NCBI GenBank assembly: GCA_001689405.1
Contig: LUJO01000043.1
Location: forward strand, 1 to 17,762
Length of the DNA: 17,762 nucleotides
Reading direction: 5' to 3'
Origin: Candidatus Homeothermus arabinoxylanisolvens
Lineage (GTDB): Bacteria; Bacteroidota; Bacteroidia; Bacteroidales; Muribaculaceae
Below, in pieces: positions 1-7,566 of the stretch; positions within the stretch are counted from its first letter, which is position 1; each line of letters starts with the position of its first letter. A program made the position numbers and the translations under genes. The notes below the pieces were generated by a model. That model ran no database searches. It was not told the origin of the DNA and was given only the letters and a program-made list of their open reading frames with translations.

Positions 1-25
1 GCTCTACCAACTGAGCTACGGAGTC
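1..25 (-). tRNA. tRNA gene, 5' part only (cut by window edge)
   Basis: Read on the minus strand from 25 down to 1, the sequence begins GACTCCG (7-nt acceptor strand), then TA, then the D-stem and D-loop GCTC-AGTTGGTA-GAGC, which is a standard tRNA 5' half. The anticodon lies outside the window, so the amino acid cannot be read. A good Bacteroidota-type promoter sits upstream at 56-87. The same D-arm sequence occurs in tRNA-Phe at the other end of the window, in inverse orientation. Confidence 0.88.
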
Positions 26-55
26 ATTGCACATAGTCCTTTGACTTTTGCGATG

Positions 56-87
56 CAAAGTTAAGCACAATTTTACTTATGACAAAA
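56..87 (-). promoter_or_regulatory. Bacteroidota-type promoter of the left tRNA gene
   Basis: On the minus strand TTTTG (87-83) is followed by a 19-bp spacer and TAACTTTG (63-56), an exact match to the Bacteroidota -33/-7 pattern (TTTG, then TAnnTTTG). The -7 box ends 30 nt before the tRNA 5' end, leaving room for a short processed leader. The 20 nt around the -7 box are identical to those in front of tRNA-Phe. Confidence 0.8.
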
Positions 88-99
88 TTTTTTCGAGTG

Positions 100-113
100 A
101 ATTTCATGAAATT
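100..113. repeat. 14-bp perfect palindrome AATTTCATGAAATT
   Basis: AATTTCATGAAATT equals its own reverse complement. It lies in the 262-nt gap between the divergent tRNA and apbE genes, 13 bp beyond the tRNA -33 box and about 120 bp upstream of the apbE promoter. It could be an operator or a chance AT-rich palindrome; nothing in the sequence decides. The rest of the gap (114-234) shows no gene that I can support. Confidence 0.35.
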
Positions 114-234
114 TTTTGTACAAGGGGTTGGACGGAGATGTCGATAAGGAGGTGCAACGACATTTTTTGCATAGATTCCGTGCCGTTTTAATATGAGCGT
201 GGGTGCTGTGCGGTGGCCTATATTGATGATACCG

Positions 235-266
235 TTTTGCCGTTATGAATAAAGTGTGTAATTTTG
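235..266 (+). promoter_or_regulatory. Bacteroidota-type promoter of apbE
   Basis: TTTTG (235-239), a 19-bp spacer and TAATTTTG (259-266) match the -33/-7 consensus fully. Transcription would start at about 272-275, leaving a leader of some 13-16 nt before the ATG at 288. This rules against the in-frame TTG at 264, which would lie inside the -7 box and upstream of the transcript start. Confidence 0.78.
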
Positions 267-287
267 GCGAACGAAAAACAGGTGTTT

Positions 288-1292
288 ATGAAACTGCTCA
301 GAATATTTGTAGTGACAATGATATTGGCGACGGTGGCATCGGCATGCCGTACATCGAAGCCTTACCGCCGCTGTGAGGGGGTGGTGTGGGGGACGACTTT
401 CCATATAACTTACTCGTCAAATGCCGTGCTCGACGACTCTATACGAGCCATAATGCGTGAAGTGGATGAGTCGCTGTCGGCTTACAATGAGTCGTCGCTG
501 GTAAGCCGTATAAACCGATGTGAGACCGATGTTACCGACTCGATGTTCAGAAATGTGTTTATGGAGTCATTGCGCATCAACAAGATAAGCGGGGGGCGTT
601 TCGATCCTACGATAGCTCCTCTTAGCAAGCTGTGGGGCTTTGATACAAAGGAGGCAGTGAAGCGTCAGCCTTCGAGGGAGCGGCTTGACAGTGTGATGCA
701 TATGGTGGGAATTGCCGATTGTCGTCTTGCCGGAGAGGGCCGCGTCGTTAAAAAAGATTCACTGACTACGTTTAATTTCAGCGCAATAGCGAAAGGCTAT
801 GGTTGCGACCTCATCGGGCAGATGCTCTCGCGTAACGGCGTGACGGATTACATGGTGGAGATAGGCGGCGAGATTGTGGTGCGCGGCAAGAACTCACGCG
901 GCTCTGACTGGCGCATTATGATCGACGCGCCTGTCAACAGCGCCGATTCGATAGTGCATGACGGCATGGCTGTAATAGAAATCGACTCGTGTGCCGTAGC
1001 TACCTCGGGTAATTACAGGAATTATAAAATTCTTGACGGCGAGGTTGTAGGTCATACCATGAATCCGTTTACAGGGCTGCCGGCCAAGAGCGATATATTG
1101 TCAGTGACCATATTGGCTCCTGAATGTATAACCGCCGATGCTATTGCTACAGCATGCATGATAATGCCGCTCGACAGCGCCCGGATTATGGTGGAGGGCC
1201 TTGACGGAGTGTCGGCTATGTTTGTGACCGCCAACGATAACGGAGAGTGGAAACTTGTACCGACGACAGGCTTCCCGGAAATAACACATTGA
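288..1292 (+). CDS. apbE: FAD:protein FMN transferase ApbE, predicted lipoprotein
   Basis: ApbE moves FMN from FAD onto a Thr/Ser of periplasm-facing redox proteins such as NqrB/NqrC or RnfG/RnfD subunits (family knowledge). The 334-residue product begins with a hydrophobic signal (about 4-18) ending in A-S-A-C, so Cys20 is the likely lipidated residue. Family motifs follow in order: RFDPTIAPLSKLWGF (104-118), FSAIAKGYG (164-172), EIGGEI (191-196), VATSGNYRNY (237-246), HTMNP-TG (256-263) and ADAIATA (283-289), whose Asp284 and Thr288 match the usual Mg2+ ligands. The start is ATG 288: an in-frame TTG at 264 falls within the promoter and would spoil the signal peptide. The gene stands alone, divergent from a tRNA and convergent with ftsZ, so its target is not shown by its neighbours. 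Length is normal for the family. Confidence 0.95.
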   Translation: MKLLRIFVVTMILATVASACRTSKPYRRCEGVVWGTTFHITYSSNAVLDDSIRAIMREVDESLSAYNESSLVSRINRCETDVTDSMFRNVFMESLRINKISGGRFDPTIAPLSKLWGFDTKEAVKRQPSRERLDSVMHMVGIADCRLAGEGRVVKKDSLTTFNFSAIAKGYGCDLIGQMLSRNGVTDYMVEIGGEIVVRGKNSRGSDWRIMIDAPVNSADSIVHDGMAVIEIDSCAVATSGNYRNYKILDGEVVGHTMNPFTGLPAKSDILSVTILAPECITADAIATACMIMPLDSARIMVEGLDGVSAMFVTANDNGEWKLVPTTGFPEITH

Positions 1293-1308
1293 CAGTCCGG
1301 TATAATTG

Positions 1309-1322
1309 ACATTATATAATGT
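1309..1322. repeat. 14-bp perfect palindrome ACATTATATAATGT after apbE
   Basis: ACATTATATAATGT is self-complementary and starts 17 nt after the apbE stop codon. It could form a short hairpin in the apbE 3' end, but no T-run follows on either strand, so it is not a standard intrinsic terminator. Confidence 0.35.
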
Positions 1323-1354
1323 ACATGAGCGCCGTGATAACGACACCCATGCAG

Positions 1355-1405
1355 CCGGAATGTAAACCTTTATACTTAAGGATTCCCGGTCAGATAGCCT
1401 TGACC
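1355..1405. terminator. Hairpin-forming sequence between convergent apbE and ftsZ
   Basis: Two adjoining stems are possible. CCGGAAT (1355-1361) pairs with ATTCCCGG (1382-1389) apart from one bulged base, enclosing CCTT/AAGG (1367-1370 with 1378-1381). GGTCA (1388-1392) pairs with TGACC (1401-1405) around an 8-nt loop. The two stems share bases 1388-1389, so they compete. Both genes point into this 125-nt gap, where a bidirectional terminator is expected. There is no U-tract, so termination is inferred from position only. Confidence 0.3.
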
Positions 1406-1417
1406 TGATCTTTACAA

Positions 1418-2779
1418 TCAGTCGAGGTCGTAGCGGTCGGGATCCATGAAGAAGCGTATTGTGCCGCCTCCGGATGGAGCCGATGCCTTATGGTCATCGC
1501 CAGAATTGTCGCTATCGCTGACAGTCGTGGTAGTATGTCCGATATTCTTAATCTCCTCCGCTACTTTTTTCTCGCGGTTGAATGTGGGGCTCTTTTCAAA
1601 TGCTTCTATAAAGCGGTCGTCATCCATCTGGTTGGGCAGAATGACGATATAGCGGGCTTTTCCCTTGCTGTCTTTTACGAGGTCAAGAGCCTTCGTGCCG
1701 TAATCGCGCGCTATGTCGGAGTTGCCCTCCGTATTCTCTTTCTTGTCGCCGAAGTGTACCGTGCGCGAGGGTTTGGTCTCTTCATCTGAGCTGTCGAAGC
1801 CCGCAGCAAGTATGGTTATCTTGACACGTTCCTCAAGAGTCGGGTCGTAAGCCGTACCCCATATGACATCCACCTCTTCATTTATGCCGTTGATAAATGT
1901 AGTGAGCTCGTTGGTCTCGCCTGCGGTGAGCGGCGACTGGGCATCGGGATTGTAATATAGATTGAACAGAAGTTTCTTGGATGTGAGAATGTCGGTGTTG
2001 CGCAAAAGCGGCGAGCACAATGCGTCCTCGATAGCCTTTGTCACGCGGTGTTCGCCTTCGCCGTATCCGCTTGATATGATGGCTACGCCTCCGTCGCGCA
2101 GAGTAGTCTCCACATCTTTGAAGTCAAGATTGATCTTACCTTTTGTGGTGATTATCTCCGATATCGAGCGGGCTGCGGTGGTAAGTGTGTCATCGGCCTT
2201 GTCAAACGCGTTGTCAAACGTGAAATCGGGATATATCTCTATCAGGCGCTGATTGTTGACCACAAGGAGCGCGTCGACGTATCTGGACATTTCCTTGACG
2301 CCGACATATGCCTTGCGTATTTTGTTGAGACCCTCGAACAGGAAGGGTATGGTGACTATACCCACTGTCAGGATACCCTTCTCATGGGCTATGCGAGCCA
2401 CCACCGGAGCCGCGCCTGTACCGGTACCGCCTCCCATGCCGCCGGTGATAAACACCATCTTCGTGTTGTCATTAAACAGTTCGGCTATACGGTCGGCCGC
2501 ATCTTCTGCCGCTATGCGCGCTTTCTCGGGTTTGTTTCCGGCGCCGAGGCCGTCGCCTATCTGCACCTTGGATGGCACGGAGAGATGTTCAAGAGCCTGA
2601 CGGTCGGTATTGAGAATGACAAACGACACATTTTCAATATCCTGCAGGTACATGTGGTTTACGGCATTGCTGCCGCCACCGCCTACACCGATTACTTTTA
2701 TTATTGGTTCCGAAGCTTTGTCTACGTTAAAGCCCGCATCGGACATCAAAGGTATATTGTCTTCCATCGATTCGTTCAT
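1418..2779 (-). CDS. ftsZ: Cell division GTPase FtsZ
   Basis: FtsZ is the tubulin-like GTPase that assembles the cytoplasmic Z-ring. The 453-residue protein has the nucleotide-binding GGGGSNAVNHM (33-43), the tubulin signature GGGTGTGAAP (116-125) and the T7-loop N-x-D-x-x-D (Asn216, Asp218, Asp221) that completes the GTPase site of the next subunit. After the polymerising core (to about residue 330) comes a variable linker. The C-terminal tail reads TIRFFMDPDRYDLD, unlike the E. coli-type peptide ending in IPAFLRKQAD, though it is presumably still the partner-binding tail. The start is ATG 2779; a second Met (residue 5) is a possible alternative. This is the last gene of the operon, 32 nt after ftsA. 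That short leader contains the palindrome AATAATATTATT (2785-2796), which may simply keep the start site AT-rich and unstructured. Confidence 0.98.
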   Translation of the reverse strand: MNESMEDNIPLMSDAGFNVDKASEPIIKVIGVGGGGSNAVNHMYLQDIENVSFVILNTDRQALEHLSVPSKVQIGDGLGAGNKPEKARIAAEDAADRIAELFNDNTKMVFITGGMGGGTGTGAAPVVARIAHEKGILTVGIVTIPFLFEGLNKIRKAYVGVKEMSRYVDALLVVNNQRLIEIYPDFTFDNAFDKADDTLTTAARSISEIITTKGKINLDFKDVETTLRDGGVAIISSGYGEGEHRVTKAIEDALCSPLLRNTDILTSKKLLFNLYYNPDAQSPLTAGETNELTTFINGINEEVDVIWGTAYDPTLEERVKITILAAGFDSSDEETKPSRTVHFGDKKENTEGNSDIARDYGTKALDLVKDSKGKARYIVILPNQMDDDRFIEAFEKSPTFNREKKVAEEIKNIGHTTTTVSDSDNSGDDHKASAPSGGGTIRFFMDPDRYDLD

Positions 2780-2811
2780 TTAGTAATAATATTATTGAAG
2801 AGAGTCATTTA

Positions 2812-4164
2812 TCAATCATCAGGATCGTTTTCTACAAATAAACCGGCAAGAGTATCTTGAATGCCACGCCATATTCCTCTTGTTTTACCGCCTTGGTGTG
2901 TAGTATCATCGGTGGTCTTGTCGTTTTTGCCTCTCGGGACTTTCTCGCCGCCTTTCTGCGGCTTGAAGCCTTCGTTTTCATCGGCAAACGGATCGACTGC
3001 CGGTTGTGGCGCCGGTGCCGCCTCGGTACATTCAAGTGCGTTCTGTGCCGCTGCATTAAGCAGGGCCACGATGTCGATCATGTCGAAGCTCTGAAGACGC
3101 GGGTCGGAAATGCGTATGGTGCTCGGTATGGCTCCGAGACGTACCGTTACGCCGCTTTGTTCAGCCAACAAGTCGTTAAATCCGCGCAACTTGGCTCCAC
3201 CGCCAACTATTATTATGCCGCCGGGCAGGTCGGTCGATATGGAGTATCCGGCATATTTGGCCTGTTCGATAATGTTCAGTACTATCTCGCCGGCACGTGC
3301 ACGTATGTAGCTGTTTACTTCGACTACGTCAGCTCCGAAGTTATGCAGCTGGCGTGCCTTGGGCTCGGCGTTTATGGCGTCGCCTACTATGCGCTTCACT
3401 TCATCGGCATGTTCTTCCGTCAGATTGGTGGCCATTATATCGCGTGTGATATTTCGTGAGCCTATGGGCAGTGTGGCGAGGTAGTGCAACGCACCGTTCT
3501 TGTACACCGACACCGTCGTGGTCTCGGCTCCGAAGTCGACAAGCATGCATCCAAGCTTCTTCTCGTCGGTTGTCACCACAAGGTCGGCTATCACGTTTTG
3601 TCTTACATAGGTGCCCTTTATGGAGAGTTGCTGGCGTTCTGAAAGGGCTATATCGAAATTGCGCAATATTTTGGGTTTGCACGTGATGAGGTTTATGTCG
3701 GCCCTTATGCTTTTGCCGAGAGTGCCTACGGGATTGGAACATTCAAGATTGTCTACCACAAACTCGCGCGGACACACGTCGATCACACAATGGTCTGACA
3801 GCCCGCACTGCTTGGCCTCTTCGTTGATTTGTGCTATAATCTGCGCCGTTATGGCCGTTTCGACGTCATACTGTCTTACTACCTGTCGCGAGGTAGTCGT
3901 CGTGGACCTTCCGCCTATGGATATATACACCCCCTTTATTTTTCGCGGATGTATGCTTTGGTAGTTTTCGAGCTTACGCATGAGCGACTTAACCCGGTTG
4001 CTTACCTCCTCGACATTCTGTATGGTGCCGTACCGCACAATCTCCACGGCATATTCATCCTCAACGGCAAGCAGGGTAAGTACACCATCGTCGTTTACTG
4101 TTCCGACGGCCGCTCTTATATGAGAGCTTCCGATCTCCAAGGCTACGATATATTTCTGTTCCAT
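2812..4164 (-). CDS. ftsA: Cell division protein FtsA
   Basis: FtsA is the actin-like ATPase that anchors FtsZ filaments to the membrane and signals to the septal synthase. The 450-residue product shows the actin-fold phosphate-1 loop ALEIGSSHIRAAVG (8-21), the FtsA-specific 1C (SHS2) region at roughly 83-165, phosphate-2 MLVDFGAETTTVSVY (207-221) and the adenosine motif GGIIIVGGGAKLRGF (315-329). After a low-complexity Pro/Lys/Asp linker (about 383-425), the tail RGIWRGIQDTLAGLF (429-443) has the alternating hydrophobic and basic pattern of the amphipathic membrane-targeting helix. The gene lies 17 nt after ftsQ and 32 nt before ftsZ, the usual ftsQAZ order. ATG at 4164 is the natural start; the actin fold begins within eight residues. 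Confidence 0.98.
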   Translation of the reverse strand: MEQKYIVALEIGSSHIRAAVGTVNDDGVLTLLAVEDEYAVEIVRYGTIQNVEEVSNRVKSLMRKLENYQSIHPRKIKGVYISIGGRSTTTTSRQVVRQYDVETAITAQIIAQINEEAKQCGLSDHCVIDVCPREFVVDNLECSNPVGTLGKSIRADINLITCKPKILRNFDIALSERQQLSIKGTYVRQNVIADLVVTTDEKKLGCMLVDFGAETTTVSVYKNGALHYLATLPIGSRNITRDIMATNLTEEHADEVKRIVGDAINAEPKARQLHNFGADVVEVNSYIRARAGEIVLNIIEQAKYAGYSISTDLPGGIIIVGGGAKLRGFNDLLAEQSGVTVRLGAIPSTIRISDPRLQSFDMIDIVALLNAAAQNALECTEAAPAPQPAVDPFADENEGFKPQKGGEKVPRGKNDKTTDDTTHQGGKTRGIWRGIQDTLAGLFVENDPDD

Positions 4165-4181
4165 TTATATGACGTATAATT

Positions 4182-5051
4182 TTAATTGCTTTTTTGGGTA
4201 CCGGTTTTTTGGGGGTGCTCCGTCGCTACTCCGGCGCTGTCGCCGACAAGCATGGTGCCTATGTCGGGAAGCTCCTTTTCCGCGTCAAGGTCGACCGCGC
4301 TTATAGCGTGGTGAAGTCGCTTTACGCGTCGTGTGGCCACCAGTTGTCCGCCCCATTTTACCGACAGGGTATCATAGAAGTCCCACCCTTTTACGGGCAA
4401 TATCTCTTTGTACGCTCTTTTGAGCCGGTAAAACTTATTGTCAAGGTCATCGATGTCGCCTATGTTGATGACATGTCCGTGTATAAGCGGCACGAGTATG
4501 ATGTTGCGGCGGTCCTCCACCTTGATGTGGGTTATGAGCGCGCTCCAAGTAGAATCATTGTCGATATATCCGACCAGCGGCAGTATATCACGGGGATGAA
4601 ACAGCGAGTCGAAGCGACCCGATATGACCGGTACATCGGTGTGGTAACGGGCGTTGGCCGATATGCGCTTTCCGTCCTTGTTTATATAGTATGACCGGTC
4701 GTGCTCGAATATGCGGGCCACGGGGTGCAGCGGATCGACCTCGATAAGCACACGGCCGTCGGTGGTTGTCACACACCGTACCGACTCGATCTTGTCTATG
4801 GCCGACAATATGTTCTCGATGCTGTCGATATTTATATGGCTCAGGAGCATACCCGGCGCGCGGTCGGGCAAGTCGCCTATTTCACGGGCTATCTCCCGCG
4901 CTGTCACAAACCGGGTGCCCACGGTGTCGGTGACCCGGATGTCAACACCCGAGCATCGAGCCGCGGCAGCCTGCGTGCGCGACCATGACACGGCCACGAC
5001 CACATAGGCCAGCAACAATACGGTTATAATACAGCGCAGTATCTTGTTCAT
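4182..5051 (-). CDS. ftsQ: Cell division protein FtsQ
   Basis: FtsQ is a bitopic divisome protein that links the FtsL/FtsB-type subunits to the septal synthase. The 289-residue product has a short cytoplasmic end, one membrane helix (about 4-22), a POTRA-like region (about 36-107, VDIRV...VLIEVDPLHPVA) and a beta domain (about 110-245), followed by a polar tail. The start is ATG 5051, which forms an ATGA overlap with the murC stop codon (TGA 5050-5048) and implies translational coupling. An upstream in-frame ATG at 5096 would add 15 polar residues and overlap murC by 49 nt; I consider it less likely. FtsQ is poorly conserved in sequence, and the call rests on topology, the POTRA pattern and its place between murC and ftsA. 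Confidence 0.9.
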   Translation of the reverse strand: MNKILRCIITVLLLAYVVVAVSWSRTQAAAARCSGVDIRVTDTVGTRFVTAREIAREIGDLPDRAPGMLLSHINIDSIENILSAIDKIESVRCVTTTDGRVLIEVDPLHPVARIFEHDRSYYINKDGKRISANARYHTDVPVISGRFDSLFHPRDILPLVGYIDNDSTWSALITHIKVEDRRNIILVPLIHGHVINIGDIDDLDNKFYRLKRAYKEILPVKGWDFYDTLSVKWGGQLVATRRVKRLHHAISAVDLDAEKELPDIGTMLVGDSAGVATEHPQKTGTQKSN

Positions 5052-6427
5052 CGACCGGAAGATGCTATTTTTACTATTTCGGGCAGGCTGTCGCAAATGT
5101 CGCCGGCGCCTGCTGTCAATAATATCTCAAAGTTACGATTTTTAATCGTTTCTGTCAAATCGTGTTTGTCTATCATCACTTTATCCGGTGAGGTTATGCG
5201 GTCAAATATTATCTTTGAGGTCACACCGGGCAGCGGAAGCTCGCGTGCGGGATATATGTCGAGCAGTATGACTTCGTCGGCAAGCGACAGGGCTTCGGCA
5301 AATTCGGGAGCGAAATCCCTTGTGCGCGAATACAGGTGAGGCTGGAAAGCCACCGTAAGCTTTTTGCCGGGATATAGGGCCTTGACCGAAAGTATGGACG
5401 CTTTCAGTTCATCGGGGTGGTGGGCATAATCGTCTATTATGGCTCTTACCGGGGCATCCTCTTTAAGCCAGAACTCGAAACGCCGTTTGGGCCCGAGGAA
5501 TGTGCTTATGGCCTCGCGTGCTTTATCGGCATCCATCGCTCCTGTCAGATGACATGCGGCAAGTGCCGCCACTGCGTTCTCAATATTGATCTCGACAGGC
5601 ACACCGAGATTGATATCGCGGATGGTGCAGTCGGGAGCTATGAAGTCAAATACTATGGACCCGTTGCCTCGGCGTATGTTGTCGGCATGAAAGTCGCCTT
5701 TGTCGCGTGAGTAAGTGTACACCGCCACTCCCTCTGCGGGGCGGGGCACCAGCTTCAGCCCTTCATGAACAACAAGAGCTCCGCCGGGGCGTATGAGCGA
5801 TGTAAAATGAGCGAAACTTTCCAGATAGGCCTCTTCAGTGCCGTAGATGTCGAGGTGGTCGGGATCTGTAGCGGTAATGACGGCTATGTAGGGCGACAGA
5901 CGGTGGAAGGAGCGGTCATACTCGTCGGCCTCGATTACGGAGTAAGGCGAGGTGGAGCTAAGTATCAGATTGCTTGAGTAGTTGCGCAGTATGCCGCCGA
6001 GAAAGGCGTTGCATCCCACGGGGCAGGTATTCAGTATATGGGCCGCCATTGAGGAGGTGGTCGTCTTTCCGTGTGTGCCGGCAAAGCATAATCCGCGGGT
6101 GCCGCGGGTGATACGTCCGAGCACTTCGGCTCGCTTGACCACTTCATAGCCGTTATCGCGGAAATATGACAGTTGCGGATGGCTGTCGGGGAGTGCCGGT
6201 GTATATACGACAAGCACTCCGTCGGGGTCGCCGCGGAAGTCATCGGGTATCGCCTCCACTGCTTCATCAAACACGATGTTGACGCCCTCTTCCTGAAGTG
6301 CGCGGGTGAGAGCGGTGGGTGTACGGTCATATCCGGCAACCTTGTAGCCCAAGGACAGGAAATAGCGCTCGAGAGCGGCCATGCCTATGCCCCCGGCACC
6401 GGCAAAATATATCTTTTTCTTCTCCAT
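5048..6427 (-). CDS. murC: UDP-N-acetylmuramate--L-alanine ligase MurC
   Basis: MurC is the cytoplasmic ATP-dependent ligase that adds L-Ala to UDP-MurNAc, the first step of the stem peptide. The 459-residue protein has the Rossmann loop GAGGIGM (10-16) for UDP-MurNAc, the ATP loop GTHGKTTT (117-124), the Mur central-domain EADEYDRSF (167-175) and DPDHLDIYGT (188-197), and a C-terminal domain with DYAHHPDE. The start is ATG 6427, giving MEKKKIYFAG; the TTG just before it is in frame but not needed. The gene begins 17 nt after murG and its stop overlaps the ftsQ start. Length is normal for MurC and no key residue is missing. Confidence 0.98.
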   Translation of the reverse strand: MEKKKIYFAGAGGIGMAALERYFLSLGYKVAGYDRTPTALTRALQEEGVNIVFDEAVEAIPDDFRGDPDGVLVVYTPALPDSHPQLSYFRDNGYEVVKRAEVLGRITRGTRGLCFAGTHGKTTTSSMAAHILNTCPVGCNAFLGGILRNYSSNLILSSTSPYSVIEADEYDRSFHRLSPYIAVITATDPDHLDIYGTEEAYLESFAHFTSLIRPGGALVVHEGLKLVPRPAEGVAVYTYSRDKGDFHADNIRRGNGSIVFDFIAPDCTIRDINLGVPVEINIENAVAALAACHLTGAMDADKAREAISTFLGPKRRFEFWLKEDAPVRAIIDDYAHHPDELKASILSVKALYPGKKLTVAFQPHLYSRTRDFAPEFAEALSLADEVILLDIYPARELPLPGVTSKIIFDRITSPDKVMIDKHDLTETIKNRNFEILLTAGAGDICDSLPEIVKIASSGR

Positions 6428-6444
6428 CAAGAATTGAAACAGTT

Positions 6445-7551
6445 TTAATCTTTTTCAGCAAGTATGTTATATATCGTATCGACAATCTTCTCGTCTGCGT
6501 CGCAGAGAGCCATCTCCTTCACGTTTCGTGACAGTGTGTCGCACCGTTCTTCGTCGTTAAGCAGAGCCACCACCTCATTGCCGAGTCTTGCGGGAGCGTC
6601 GGCGTCAAGTATCATGACCGCAGCGTCGCATTTCACCAAAGCTTCGGCATTTTTACGCTGATGGTCCTCGGCGACATTGGGCGACGGAATGAGTATCGTA
6701 GGCTTTCCTAACAACTGAAGCTCTGAAATTGTTCCGGCTCCGGCACGCGACACCACTACATCGGCAGCCTTATAGGCCAGATCCATACGCGATATGAAGG
6801 GAGTGGCTTTTACCACATTGTTATATTTGTCGGCTATCTTGCGACACTCGTCGGCATACAGTTTTCCTGTCTGCCAGAGTATGTAGCCACCCGCATTTTC
6901 AATCTTGTTGAACGCCTTGGCTATGCTTTCGTTGATGGTGCGCGCCCCGAGGCTGCCGCCTATGACAAGCACAATCTTGCGGTGGGCCGGTAGGCCGAGC
7001 TCTTTGCGGGCTCCTTCTTTTGACATGTCGGATGACAGTATGTTCTGCCGTACAGGATTGCCTGTGAGTATTATGCTTTCCTGCGGGAAAAAGCGCTCCA
7101 TGCCGGGATAGGCCACACATATGGCTTTCGCCTTTTTGGCAAGCAGCTTGTTGGTCACGCCGGCATAGGAGTTCTGCTCCTGCAAGAGGGTGGGTATGCC
7201 GTGTTTCTGCGCTTCCTTAAGCATGGGTCCGCTGGCGTATCCTCCTACGCCTATGGCCATGTCGGGCTTGAATTCGCGCAGTACTTTCTTGGCGCGGAGC
7301 ATGCTCTTGGCCAGACGGGCCAGTACTTTGACATTGCTCAATATTTTTTTACGGTTAAATCCGCTTACGGGCAATCCTATTATATCATAACCCGCGGCAG
7401 GCACACGCTCCATCTCCATGCGCCCTTCCGCTCCTACAAATAGTATTTCCGTATCGGGATCGCGGCGGCGCAGGGCGTTGGCTATGGCGAGTGCCGGGAA
7501 TATATGTCCGCCGGTGCCTCCTCCGCTTATAAGTATTCTATAATGTTTCAT
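6445..7551 (-). CDS. murG: Lipid II synthase: UDP-GlcNAc transferase MurG
   Basis: MurG is a peripheral inner-membrane GT-B glycosyltransferase that adds GlcNAc from UDP-GlcNAc to lipid I, giving lipid II. The 368-residue sequence has the N-terminal glycine loop GGGTGGHIFPA (10-20, with catalytic-region His16), GGYASGP (103-109) and GNPVR (164-168). The second glycine loop is GGSLGARTIN (198-207), and the donor-binding stretch is SRAGAGTISEL (268-278) followed by NVAEDHQRKNA (292-302). It lies 15 nt after ftsW and 17 nt before murC. ATG 7551 is the only sensible start, since the glycine loop follows within ten residues. Confidence 0.98.
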   Translation of the reverse strand: MKHYRILISGGGTGGHIFPALAIANALRRRDPDTEILFVGAEGRMEMERVPAAGYDIIGLPVSGFNRKKILSNVKVLARLAKSMLRAKKVLREFKPDMAIGVGGYASGPMLKEAQKHGIPTLLQEQNSYAGVTNKLLAKKAKAICVAYPGMERFFPQESIILTGNPVRQNILSSDMSKEGARKELGLPAHRKIVLVIGGSLGARTINESIAKAFNKIENAGGYILWQTGKLYADECRKIADKYNNVVKATPFISRMDLAYKAADVVVSRAGAGTISELQLLGKPTILIPSPNVAEDHQRKNAEALVKCDAAVMILDADAPARLGNEVVALLNDEERCDTLSRNVKEMALCDADEKIVDTIYNILAEKD

Positions 7552-7566
7552 AATTGGTTTATTCTG

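Noticed and set aside
146..195. AAGGAGGTG followed by a possible 14-codon GTG frame upstream of apbE
   Set aside because: The GTG overlaps the Shine-Dalgarno-like sequence itself, the frame is tiny, and Bacteroidota make little use of such sites. It is probably chance.
2785..2796. AATAATATTATT palindrome in the ftsA-ftsZ gap as an operator
   Set aside because: It is short, purely A/T and next to a start codon, where Bacteroidota genes are generally AT-rich. No separate signal supports it.
6428..6430. TTG as the start of murC
   Set aside because: An ATG follows immediately and gives the normal MurC N-terminus.
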